Shown one piece after another: positions 17,528-25,243 of a stretch of DNA of 64,000 nucleotides (position 1 is its first letter; every line of letters starts with the position of its first letter). A program made the position numbers and the translations under genes. The DNA lies in assembly GCF_016887565.1 (NCBI RefSeq), contig NZ_CP069396.1, forward strand, positions 1,887,001-1,951,000. The letters are read 5' to 3'. The notes under the pieces were generated by a model. It was not told the DNA's origin. It ran no database searches and was given only the letters and a program-made list of their open reading frames with translations. The stretch comes from Archangium violaceum (lineage in GTDB: Bacteria; Myxococcota; Myxococcia; Myxococcales; Myxococcaceae).

Positions 17528-18952
17528 TCAGTAGCAGAGGTAGTTGTCGCTCCAGCCGTGTGCGGAATCCAAGGGCTCATTCCACGCGACGCAGGTCTTG
17601 TTGGCGATGGGGCCTGAGTTGGACCACTGGAATTGAAGCGTGCTGTTGGTGGACACACAGATGTAGTTATTACCCCAGCCGTGGGCGGAGTCGTTGGGCT
17701 CGTCCACGAGCGTGCACCGCTTGCCGGCGATGGTCCCCGTGGCGCTGAAAGCCAGGCCTTCGGCCTGATCGGTGCACAGGAAGTTGTCCTTCCAGCCATC
17801 CGGGTCGTTCGGCTCGTTGAGCTCGGCGCAGTGGGTACCCATGATCTTCCCCGCGGGGGAGAAGGCGAGCCTTTGCGTGTAGCACAGGTAGTTGTTTTCC
17901 CAGTTGTTGGGATCGGCCGGTTCATTCCACGACGCGCAGCGCATCCCGGCGACCGGGCCCAGCGAGGAATAGGTGAACTGCAGAGGGCTGTAGGTGGGCA
18001 CGCAGATGTAGTTGTCGAGCCAGCCATTGAGATCGAGGACCTCGGTGATCTGGGTGCAGCGCTTCGTGAGCAGGGGCGGGAGTCCCGAATTATGCCAGCT
18101 CACCCCCTCGGAACCCGCGGTGCAGAGGTAGTTGTCCGCCCAGCCATGGTTGTAATCGGCCGGCTCGTTGACCAGGGTGCACGCGGAGGGGAACGGAGAA
18201 TACTGGGACCGGAACTCGACGGGAGCCACACCATAGATCTTGCGCAAACCCTGAACGTCCAAGGTGCTCAAGGTCTTCCGGTTCCACTGGGCGCAGTAAC
18301 TCATGGACGAGTCGGGGTCGTACTGGGTGATGACCTGGCCATCGGGCTGCTGATTGATGGTGTTATTACAGTAGCCGGGCGTGTTGGGTGTGTTTTCGGG
18401 AGAGTCCTGCTCGTGGTAGAAGCCCAGGGCGTGGCCAAACTCATGCAGGGCGATGACGCGGATGCAATATTCGCGATCATCTCCTGGCGCCCATGCGTCA
18501 TCAACAGCGTCATTACAGGACTGGCTCCAGTTGGCGAAGGTGAAGTTGAGATACATGCTGGGGTTTTCACTGGTGACGCCGACGTAGGACCTCGCGTTGG
18601 AGTCCTCCTCCTTGATGCGGATGGCATTCACGGGAGTATTGGCGTTACAGGCGTCCCAGCCCGTGAAGCGGACACTGCTGTTATTGTCCCACTGTTCCTC
18701 GACAGTCTGCCTCACCCACGTCTTATACGAGTTCGAGTTGGCCGTGGTCCAGCAAACGGGAATGACAGTGATGCCCGAGGCGTCCGCGGGCCAGTAGCTG
18801 CCGGTCTTTCCATAGAGCGCCTCGCCCTGTGAACCCACGGCCACGACTTCCCTGTCCAGGACGCGCCGGGTCTCGGGTTCGCAAGCCACAAGAAGCGAGG
18901 AGAGCAATAAAAGAATCCGGGTTACCCCGTTGTCACGCAAGGAAATCTTCAT
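17528..18952 (-). CDS. metzincin zinc-protease lipoprotein with six C-terminal repeats
   Basis: The start encodes MKISLRDNGV…, giving a signal with lipobox LVAC (Cys 24) and 474 residues; the frame extends upstream without a signal peptide. The zinc motif HEFGHALGFYHEQ (His 170, 174, 180; Glu 171) and a Met-turn SMSYC near 217 define a metzincin of the M10/M12 type. From about residue 245 there are six copies of a roughly 40-residue unit ending EPxDxxxGWxDNYLC, probably a small disulphide or ligand-binding module. It likely acts on the outer surface or in vesicles, for example in predation; no activity evidence is available. Confidence 0.88.
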   Translation of the reverse strand: MKISLRDNGVTRILLLLSSLLVACEPETRRVLDREVVAVGSQGEALYGKTGSYWPADASGITVIPVCWTTANSNSYKTWVRQTVEEQWDNNSSVRFTGWDACNANTPVNAIRIKEEDSNARSYVGVTSENPSMYLNFTFANWSQSCNDAVDDAWAPGDDREYCIRVIALHEFGHALGFYHEQDSPENTPNTPGYCNNTINQQPDGQVITQYDPDSSMSYCAQWNRKTLSTLDVQGLRKIYGVAPVEFRSQYSPFPSACTLVNEPADYNHGWADNYLCTAGSEGVSWHNSGLPPLLTKRCTQITEVLDLNGWLDNYICVPTYSPLQFTYSSLGPVAGMRCASWNEPADPNNWENNYLCYTQRLAFSPAGKIMGTHCAELNEPNDPDGWKDNFLCTDQAEGLAFSATGTIAGKRCTLVDEPNDSAHGWGNNYICVSTNSTLQFQWSNSGPIANKTCVAWNEPLDSAHGWSDNYLCY

Positions 18953-19266
18953 TGACGGACTTTCTGTGGAGTTTGTTTTACTGCAAGTGAATTTGTAACA
19001 CAGTGTGAAAGAGGGGCCAAGTGAAGACTTGATGCCCCGCAGGGCGATAGGAATTGCTGGGCTGGAATAATCCACCAAGCCAACCTGAGGACACGCCGAG
19101 GCTCAAGGTTTCAAACGCCTGGTGTCCGTCAGGAATACAGCCGCGGAGATGTCAGCGGCATGCCCTACGAGGGGCTGGATGGCCCCCAACCCCGTGCCCC
19201 CCCCGGCCTCAGCTGTGGACCGGGCGGGGGCGTGGCGCACCGAGTCGAGGCCCTGACCCACGAGGC
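18953..19266. other. 314-bp intergenic region upstream of the metalloprotease gene
   Basis: An AT-richer part (18955-19010, with TTTGTTTTACTGCAAG) probably holds the protease promoter. The remainder lies downstream of the RCC1 gene and shows no gene, repeat or clear terminator. Confidence 0.4.
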
Positions 19267-20481
19267 CTACAGCCCGTTGACCGGGCCCGGGACGTTGCGC
19301 GGGGTGGTGCCGCCGTCACCGAGCTGGCCCGAGGCGTTGGAGCCCCAGGATCGCACGGTGCCGTCCGAGAGCAGCGCCAGCGAGTGGTTGCCGCCCGCCG
19401 CGACGGCCACCACGCCCGTGAGGCCGGTGACTGACACGGCCATGGTGCGGCTGCTGTTCGTGCCGTTGCCGGCCTGTCCCGCGAAGTTCTCACCCCAGGC
19501 GCGCACCGTGCCGTTGGAGAGCAGGGCGAGTGAGTGCGTGAAGCCCGCGGACACGGCCACGGCGCCCGCGACACCGGGCACGGGCGCCGGCAGCTTGCGG
19601 AAGCTGGTCATGGTGCCGTCACCCAGCTCGCCATACCCATTGGAGCCCCAGGCGAACACCGTCCCGTCCGAGCGCACCGCCAGCGAGTAGAAGTTGCCAC
19701 CCGCGAGCGCCACCACGTTCGTCAGGCCGCTGACGGCCACGGGGGCCGTGCGGCCCTGTTGTGTGCCGTCACCCAGCTGGCCCACGGTGTTGTGGCCCCA
19801 GGCGCGCACCGTGCCGTTGGAGAGCAGTGCCAGCGAGTGCTGCGCACCGGCCGCGATGGCCACCACGTTGCTCAGCCCCGGGACGATGCCAGGGACATGG
19901 CGGTCGGTGGTGCTCCCGTCCCCGAGCTGGCCGCTGGCGTTGTCACCCCACGCGCGCACGGTGCCGTCGGCGAGCAGCGCGAGCGAGTGGACGCCTCCGG
20001 AGGCGATGGCCACCACTCCAGACAGACTCGGCACGACTACGGGCGCGAGGCGCGTCGTGGTGGTGCCGTCGCCGAGCTGGCCGTTGTCGTTGTAGCCCCA
20101 GGCGCGCACGGTTCCATCGGCGAGCAACGCCAGACCATGGCCGCTGTCACAGGCGATGGCCGTCACCGAGGCAAGCCCCAGCGTGCTCACGGGCAGCTTT
20201 CGTCCCACGGTCGTCCCGTCGCCGAGCTGCGCCCTGTCGTTGGAACCCCAGGCACGGACGTCTCCGCCCGTGCTGAGGAACAGCGAATGATGGTGCCCCG
20301 CCGCCAGGCGCAGCCGGTCCGGGTTCGTGGCCAGCAGGGATTGCACTCGCGAGCCCGGGCTCGCTTCACCTTCCTCCGGAGACACACCACACGCGCTCAG
20401 CAGCAGGCCGCCCACCAGCGGGAGGAATGACAGCCAACGGCGTGGAGGCCGCCGCCGTGACACAGGGGTTTCGACAGACAT
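19267..20481 (-). CDS. RCC1-repeat lipoprotein (second in window)
   Basis: The 404-residue product has a 30-residue basic then hydrophobic signal ending LLSAC and seven RCC1 units (GGxHSLALLxDGTVRAWG, GQLGDGT). It resembles the protein at 14548-15774 in architecture, but the unit consensus differs (RAWG against WAWG), so they are not recent duplicates. Predicted outer-membrane-anchored propeller of unknown ligand. Transcribed alone. Confidence 0.9.
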   Translation of the reverse strand: MSVETPVSRRRPPRRWLSFLPLVGGLLLSACGVSPEEGEASPGSRVQSLLATNPDRLRLAAGHHHSLFLSTGGDVRAWGSNDRAQLGDGTTVGRKLPVSTLGLASVTAIACDSGHGLALLADGTVRAWGYNDNGQLGDGTTTTRLAPVVVPSLSGVVAIASGGVHSLALLADGTVRAWGDNASGQLGDGSTTDRHVPGIVPGLSNVVAIAAGAQHSLALLSNGTVRAWGHNTVGQLGDGTQQGRTAPVAVSGLTNVVALAGGNFYSLAVRSDGTVFAWGSNGYGELGDGTMTSFRKLPAPVPGVAGAVAVSAGFTHSLALLSNGTVRAWGENFAGQAGNGTNSSRTMAVSVTGLTGVVAVAAGGNHSLALLSDGTVRSWGSNASGQLGDGGTTPRNVPGPVNGL

Positions 20482-20609
20482 GACACGCTCTCTCTTCCGT
20501 TGTGCCGAGGGTTGTTTCCATCGGCTTGCGGGAAACGGCGGGGCGCTGGATTCTTCCCGGGAAGGCAGGGGGCTTGCCCTGACGGCGCCGCCGCTCCAGG
20601 CTGAGGTGC

Positions 20610-20978
20610 ATGGGTTCCACTCCGCGCGCCTCGCTGCTCTGGTGGTTCTCTCGTAGGGGAGTGCTGTCCCTGCTGCTCGCGCTGGCCGGCTGCGCGCCGA
20701 AGCTCGAGCTGTCGCACGGCTTCATGAGGGCGGACCCGGAGCGGAACTTCCTGCTCTACCTGCAGGACAACACCCTGGTGCGAAGGCAGGGCGAAAAGGA
20801 GCAACGCATCCCTCTGGCGCGCTTCTGCTGCCTTCCGGAAGGGGCGCTGTCCGACTCGACGAACTTCGAGATCTTCCCCGGCGGGAAGCAGGCAGTCGTG
20901 TTCTCGAAGCAGAGCCGGGGCGGAGGAGGCGAGAGGTTGGCCCCGGCACGAGGGCCACCCCAGGCCGTGTGGTGTTGA
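20610..20978 (+). CDS. small lipoprotein, probably 3'-truncated
   Basis: The 122-residue product has a signal ending LALAGC and a domain with FMRADPERNFLLYLQD, FCCLPEGALSD and YEIFPGGK-like FEIFPGGKQAVVF. The C-terminal 25 residues (from about base 20905) are encoded by the start of the degenerate repeat at 20940 and lack sense as protein. I infer that a longer lipoprotein gene was cut by that element. Function unknown. Confidence 0.5.
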   Translation: MGSTPRASLLWWFSRRGVLSLLLALAGCAPKLELSHGFMRADPERNFLLYLQDNTLVRRQGEKEQRIPLARFCCLPEGALSDSTNFEIFPGGKQAVVFSKQSRGGGGERLAPARGPPQAVWC

Positions 20979-21180
20979 GGATCAAGACAGCCAACAGGCC
21001 CAGGCTCCTGCCACGCACCTGATGGGAGCGCGGCCTGGGCAGGCCTGTGCCCCAAGGGGGCTCAAGCGGCCTGTCCACCGGCCGGGAGCATCGCTCGGGC
21101 GGCCCCGTCAGCGGCCCTCCTCGGCCCCTCTGCACCCTCCCTCCCCCTCAACAGGGCCCCCATCTTTCCTTGGCGTCTGT
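20940..21180. repeat. degenerate repeat, copy 2 (related to 12985-13275)
   Basis: Shares CGTGTGGTGTTG, a GCGGCCTG segment and CAACAGGGCCCCCAT with copy 1 in the same order. It truncates the small lipoprotein gene on one side. On the other side it supplies the last 25 or so codons and the stop of the kinase gene. Confidence 0.4.
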
Positions 21181-22454
21181 TTACTCGAGCGATGCGGCCC
21201 TCCACCGGGCGCGGTCGTCACCTCGTCCGGGTGGCGCGACGAAGCGGCAGCCGTCCGCGAGCCTCCGGATGGCTCCGTCGCCGTCAAAAGCTCACCTGCG
21301 CTGAGCGAAGCAGTGAGAGGCACGGTGATGCCGCCCTCATCTTCCGGCACCTCCAGCTCCCACAGCTTGTCGCCCGCCTCTACGAGCGCTCGCTGAACTT
21401 CCCTCACCGCGTCTTCGCGCGAATAGGGCCCCAACTGCGTCAGCCGCGCACGCATGACGGTTTCCAGTTCGGCGGCCGTAGCGAAGCGCTCGGCGGGGTT
21501 GCGCCGTAATAGCGTGTGGAGGATGTCGCGCAGCGGCACGGGCAACCCTTCCGCCGCGCGCTCGACGTCCTCGGAGCGGTAGGCCATGGCGCACCAGATG
21601 GCGTCCTCGGCGAACGGCGGCAGCTCCGTCACCATAGACGCCACCGAGGCCGCGAGTGCCTGCTCCCGTTCCTCTTTCGATAGTCGCGCCTCCACATCCT
21701 CAATGCGCAGGTGGCCCGGGTCGTAGAGATGCCGCCCGGTGGCAAACTCCAGCAACGTGAGGCCCAGGGAGAAGAGGTCAGCCCGTGCGTCCACCACCTC
21801 CCCCAGCAACATCTCCGGCGCCGCGTAGAGAACTTCGCACTGAGGACGCGGGAGCGAGGTCGCCAGTCGGCCCGCCAAGCGCGAGAGGGCCACCCCGAAG
21901 TCCGTCAGCCGCACCTCGCCGTGCGGGCCCATGCGGATGCGGGCCGGGTTGATGTCGCGGTTGACGATGCCGAGCGGCTGACCTGCGTTATCCGTACGCG
22001 TATGCGCATAGTCCAGGGCCGCCGCGACTTCCGCGCCCACGTAGAGGATGAACGCCTCGGAGAAGTAGCGTCCGCACGCCTGGGCCACGCTCAGCAGCGT
22101 GTTGATTGTCAGTCCCTCGATGTTCTCCATCGCCACGCACAGCCCACAGGGAATTTCGAAGAGGCCGTGGACGCGAGCAATGCGTGGGTGCTGGAGGTAC
22201 TGCGCCAGCCGGACTTCCTCCTCCAGGCGCGCTCGGGTGTGCCGGAACTTCTCGGTCATGCCCGCCACTTGCGGCAGAGGGACGCACTTGAGCACCACGC
22301 AAGTTCCGAGTCCCTGGGGCGTGCGGGTCTGGGCGAGAAGGACTCGCTCGCCGACACGGCCCTGCCCCAAGTCCCGGAAGAACTCGTAAGAGGTGTCGCC
22401 GTTCGTGAAGAGGACAACGCCCCCGGCATGCCGAGAGTCAGTCGGATTGGACAT
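21108..22454 (-). CDS. Hanks-type Ser/Thr protein kinase with NRD in place of HRD
   Basis: The ATG at 22454 has AGGAG ten bases upstream; the longer frame has no kinase sequence. The 448-residue product has one kinase domain (about 24-330): Gly loop LGQGRVGERVL, VLK (Lys 56), a Glu in helix C (79-80), catalytic loop IVNRDINPARIRM (Asp 167), DFG (185-187), and AAPEMLLG. The His of HRD is Asn, seen in some myxobacterial kinases; the catalytic Asp and Lys remain, so activity is plausible. No transmembrane segment or sensor domain. The C-terminal tail reads into the degenerate repeat and may be non-native. Confidence 0.88.
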   Translation of the reverse strand: MSNPTDSRHAGGVVLFTNGDTSYEFFRDLGQGRVGERVLLAQTRTPQGLGTCVVLKCVPLPQVAGMTEKFRHTRARLEEEVRLAQYLQHPRIARVHGLFEIPCGLCVAMENIEGLTINTLLSVAQACGRYFSEAFILYVGAEVAAALDYAHTRTDNAGQPLGIVNRDINPARIRMGPHGEVRLTDFGVALSRLAGRLATSLPRPQCEVLYAAPEMLLGEVVDARADLFSLGLTLLEFATGRHLYDPGHLRIEDVEARLSKEEREQALAASVASMVTELPPFAEDAIWCAMAYRSEDVERAAEGLPVPLRDILHTLLRRNPAERFATAAELETVMRARLTQLGPYSREDAVREVQRALVEAGDKLWELEVPEDEGGITVPLTASLSAGELLTATEPSGGSRTAAASSRHPDEVTTAPGGGPHRSSKQTPRKDGGPVEGEGGCRGAEEGR

Positions 22455-22772
22455 GGGCGGGAAGCTCCTGGTGCCCGCGCGAGAGTGATTCGCGCAAAGG
22501 CAGGCACAAGGTAACGCCAGCCCACTCCGGGCGGAACGACGTGACAGGTCAAAAATCTCCAGGGATTTGACCATTCGAGTCAAGGTGAGCAACAGGTCCT
22601 GTTGGGTTCTCCCTGGACGGTCGTACTCGACGCACCCCGTCAAAATGGACGCTCAAACCTGTTTCCCGGGCGACATAACCACTAGCCAACATTTTCTTTT
22701 ATACTGGTTATTCCGTTCTACCTGATTCTCCGGTATAGGGATGCTTATCCTTACCCCCCCGAGGTGAACTCA
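22455..22772. promoter_or_regulatory. 318-bp divergent intergenic region (kinase / GH16)
   Basis: Contains an unusually AT-rich block at 22690-22735 (ACATTTTCTTTTATACTGG) close upstream of the GH16 gene, a likely promoter area. I could not assign defined -35/-10 boxes. No gene, repeat or terminator seen. Confidence 0.4.
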
Positions 22773-24128
22773 ATGAACGGTATGAAAGCGCTTTCACGGC
22801 TCCTGACCGCCCTGTGTGTGGCATCGCTCTCCGGCTGTGCGGAGGAGGAGGGCGTGCAGGCCGAGTCCACGGATCTGGGACAGAACAGCCAGGCGGAGCT
22901 CGGCTATGACCCTGGCTCGGGCTGGCACCTGGCGTGGTCGGACGAGTTCAACACCAGCAGCCTGAACACGGCGAACTGGACCCCGCTGACGAGCAACTGG
23001 GACCCCGTCACGGGCAACTGTGACTTCGGCACGGGCGAGCTGGAGTTCCCGCGGGCCCAGAACGTCACGGTGACCGGCGGCAAGCTGGTCATCTCCGCGC
23101 AGCGTACCTACGACAACCCGCGCGACTCGCGGTGTTCCGCGCGCTCGTTCTACTCGGGCCGTATCCACACCAAGGGCAAGGTGGAGAAGCGGTACGGGAA
23201 GATCGTCGCGAGCATCAAGGTGCCCTCGGGCTACGGCATGTGGCCGGCGTTCTGGACACTGGGCGCCGACATCTCCCAGGTGGGCTGGCCCAAGAGCGGT
23301 GAGCTCGACATCCTCGAGTGGCACTCCAACGAGCCCACGTGGATGAAGTCCGCCGTGCACTGGGACTCCAATGGCAACCAGGCCCACTGGGGCACGGGTG
23401 CCAGCGGTGGCTACAACCTCGCCGACTCCTTCCACATCTACGAGATGGAGTGGAACTCCGGCAGCATCATCTTCCGCCTGGACGGCCGGGTCGCCAACGC
23501 CACCTTCTACAACCCGGACACCGAGTTCCAGCAGAACCACTACATCATCCTGAACCTGGCGCTGGGCGGTAACTGGTACGGCTTCCCGAGCCCCGATGCC
23601 ATCGCGCTGCCCGCGGGTCAGACGAAGACGATGGAGGTGGAGTGGGTGCGTTGGTACCAGCAGGGCAGCACCCCGCCGCCCACCGGCACCGCCATCACCA
23701 ACCCGAGCTTCGAGTCCGGCATGACGGGCTGGGCGACGTGGTCGCCCAACGGCACCGAGTCCTCGGCCTTCAGCGAGACCTACAACGGCGCGCACACGGG
23801 CTCCTACCACCTGACGCACTGGCGCAGCTCGCCGTTCGAGGCGTGGACGTACCAGACGAAGAGCGGCCTCGCGAGCGGCAACTACAAGGTGCGCGCCTGG
23901 GTGCGCAAGTCGGGCAACTTCAACTTCTCCCGTCTGCAGATCAAGACCTGCGCCTCCTGCGCGCCGGCCTTCACGACGCTGGGCGACTACGGCGCCTGGA
24001 CGCTGGTGGAGACGCCCGCCATCTCGGTGACCGGTGGCTACGTGGAGTTCGGCTTCCACTCCCAGTCCTCGGCGTCCGACAGCTCGCCCGCGCTCCACGC
24101 GGACGACGTCGAGCTGATCAAGCTCTAG
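22773..24128 (+). CDS. GH16 beta-glucanase lipoprotein with C-terminal carbohydrate-binding module
   Basis: The 451-residue product (ATG 22773, GAGGTG upstream) has lipobox LSGC (Cys 22), then a GH16 domain (about 45-300). It contains the catalytic signature GELDILEW: nucleophile Glu 177, Asp 179, acid/base Glu 182. WSDEFN and MWPAFWTLG strands are also present. The signature without an inserted residue is that of laminarinase/lichenase types; the exact substrate is not deducible. After a TPPPTG linker, residues 308-451 form a CBM4/9-like beta-sandwich (NPSFESGMTGW…). Lipidation suggests display on the cell surface for attack on fungal or plant beta-glucans. Its stop overlaps the stop of the convergent LysR gene. 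Confidence 0.9.
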   Translation: MNGMKALSRLLTALCVASLSGCAEEEGVQAESTDLGQNSQAELGYDPGSGWHLAWSDEFNTSSLNTANWTPLTSNWDPVTGNCDFGTGELEFPRAQNVTVTGGKLVISAQRTYDNPRDSRCSARSFYSGRIHTKGKVEKRYGKIVASIKVPSGYGMWPAFWTLGADISQVGWPKSGELDILEWHSNEPTWMKSAVHWDSNGNQAHWGTGASGGYNLADSFHIYEMEWNSGSIIFRLDGRVANATFYNPDTEFQQNHYIILNLALGGNWYGFPSPDAIALPAGQTKTMEVEWVRWYQQGSTPPPTGTAITNPSFESGMTGWATWSPNGTESSAFSETYNGAHTGSYHLTHWRSSPFEAWTYQTKSGLASGNYKVRAWVRKSGNFNFSRLQIKTCASCAPAFTTLGDYGAWTLVETPAISVTGGYVEFGFHSQSSASDSSPALHADDVELIKL

Positions 24129-25042
24129 CTGTCCCTCGCGGTGGTGCCGAACTGTCTCGCGCAGAGCGCCGCGAGCCAGTCCATGAAGACCCGCACGCGC
24201 GGCGGCACCTTGCGCTGGTAGGGATGCAACAAGGAGAGCGGTAGGAGGGGCGGGCGCGCGTTCGGGAGCACCTCGCGCAGCCGCCCCTCCGCCAGGTGCT
24301 CCGCGACGCGGTAGGCCGGCACCTGGATGAGCCCGAAGTGGGCCAGGCACCCGGCGGCATAGGCCTCCGAGTCCGTCACCGTCAGGACGCCGGACATGGA
24401 GACACTCTTCAGCTCGCCGCGCACGACGAACTCCAGCGGATAGGGCTTCCCGGTGGAGTGCTCCAGGTAGTTGACGGCCTGGTGCCGCTCCAGCGCCTCG
24501 AGGGAGCGGGGCTCGCCGCGCCGGGCGAGGTAGCTCGCGCTCGCGCAGGTGATTTGCGGCATGGGCGCCAGCCGCCGCACGACCAGGTGGGGCGTCTCCA
24601 CGGTTCCGGCGCGCAACGCGCAGTCCACGCCCTCCCGCGCGAGGTCGACGGCGCGGTCCCCGGTGCCGATCTCCACGTCCACCCGCGGGTAGCGCTCGTG
24701 GAACTCCGGCAGGGCCGGGATGACGACGTGCGCCGCCATTCCTCCCACCATGTGGACCCGGACCTTGCCCCGGGGCTTGCCTCCGCTCTGCGTCAGCTCC
24801 GCCTCCGCGTCCTCCACCTCCGTGAGGACGCGCGTGCAGCGCTGGTAGAAGTGCTGCCCCTCGGGCGTCGCGCTCACCTCGCGTGTCGTGCGGTGCAGCA
24901 GCCGGACGCCGAGCCGCGCCTCCAGTTGCTGCACCGCGAGCGTGACGGTCGCACGCGGCATCCGGAGATCCGCCGCCGCCTTCGTGAAGCTCCCCAGCTC
25001 GACGATGCGTGTGAAGACGCGCATCGCGTCGAAGCGGTCCAT
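24125..25042 (-). CDS. LysR-family transcriptional regulator
   Basis: The start encodes MDRFDAMRVFTRIVELGSFT with GGAGG upstream; a 13-codon longer frame is less likely. The 305-residue product has the LysR winged-helix (AAADLRMPRATVTLAVQQLE, residues about 20-40) and a periplasmic-binding-type effector domain with the CrgA-like features of the large aldehyde/SDR-linked group. The usual divergent target gene is absent: the 200 bases upstream are non-coding. Its targets may be elsewhere. Stops of this gene and the GH16 gene overlap. Confidence 0.9.
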   Translation of the reverse strand: MDRFDAMRVFTRIVELGSFTKAAADLRMPRATVTLAVQQLEARLGVRLLHRTTREVSATPEGQHFYQRCTRVLTEVEDAEAELTQSGGKPRGKVRVHMVGGMAAHVVIPALPEFHERYPRVDVEIGTGDRAVDLAREGVDCALRAGTVETPHLVVRRLAPMPQITCASASYLARRGEPRSLEALERHQAVNYLEHSTGKPYPLEFVVRGELKSVSMSGVLTVTDSEAYAAGCLAHFGLIQVPAYRVAEHLAEGRLREVLPNARPPLLPLSLLHPYQRKVPPRVRVFMDWLAALCARQFGTTARDS

Positions 25043-25243
25043 TCGCCTGCCCTCCGTGTCGGACGACGGCCCATTGTTCACGGAATCTGAACGGAGAACA
25101 TGGCTTGCCGAAGTCGCAGGGGACGTCTCATGGGTCCATGGTGGACCCCCTGGCCGGCTCCGCGAAGCTGATCGACAAAGTCGGACCAGTTGCTCCCGAG
25201 GGCGCCCGGGACCTCCCTCCTGAAAGGACTTATCCCACCTGGC

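Noticed and set aside
10523-20481. CRISPR-like periodic repeats in the Kelch and RCC1 genes
   Set aside because: The periodicity is about 140-150 bp, in frame, and encodes propeller blades; there are no short direct repeats with unique spacers.
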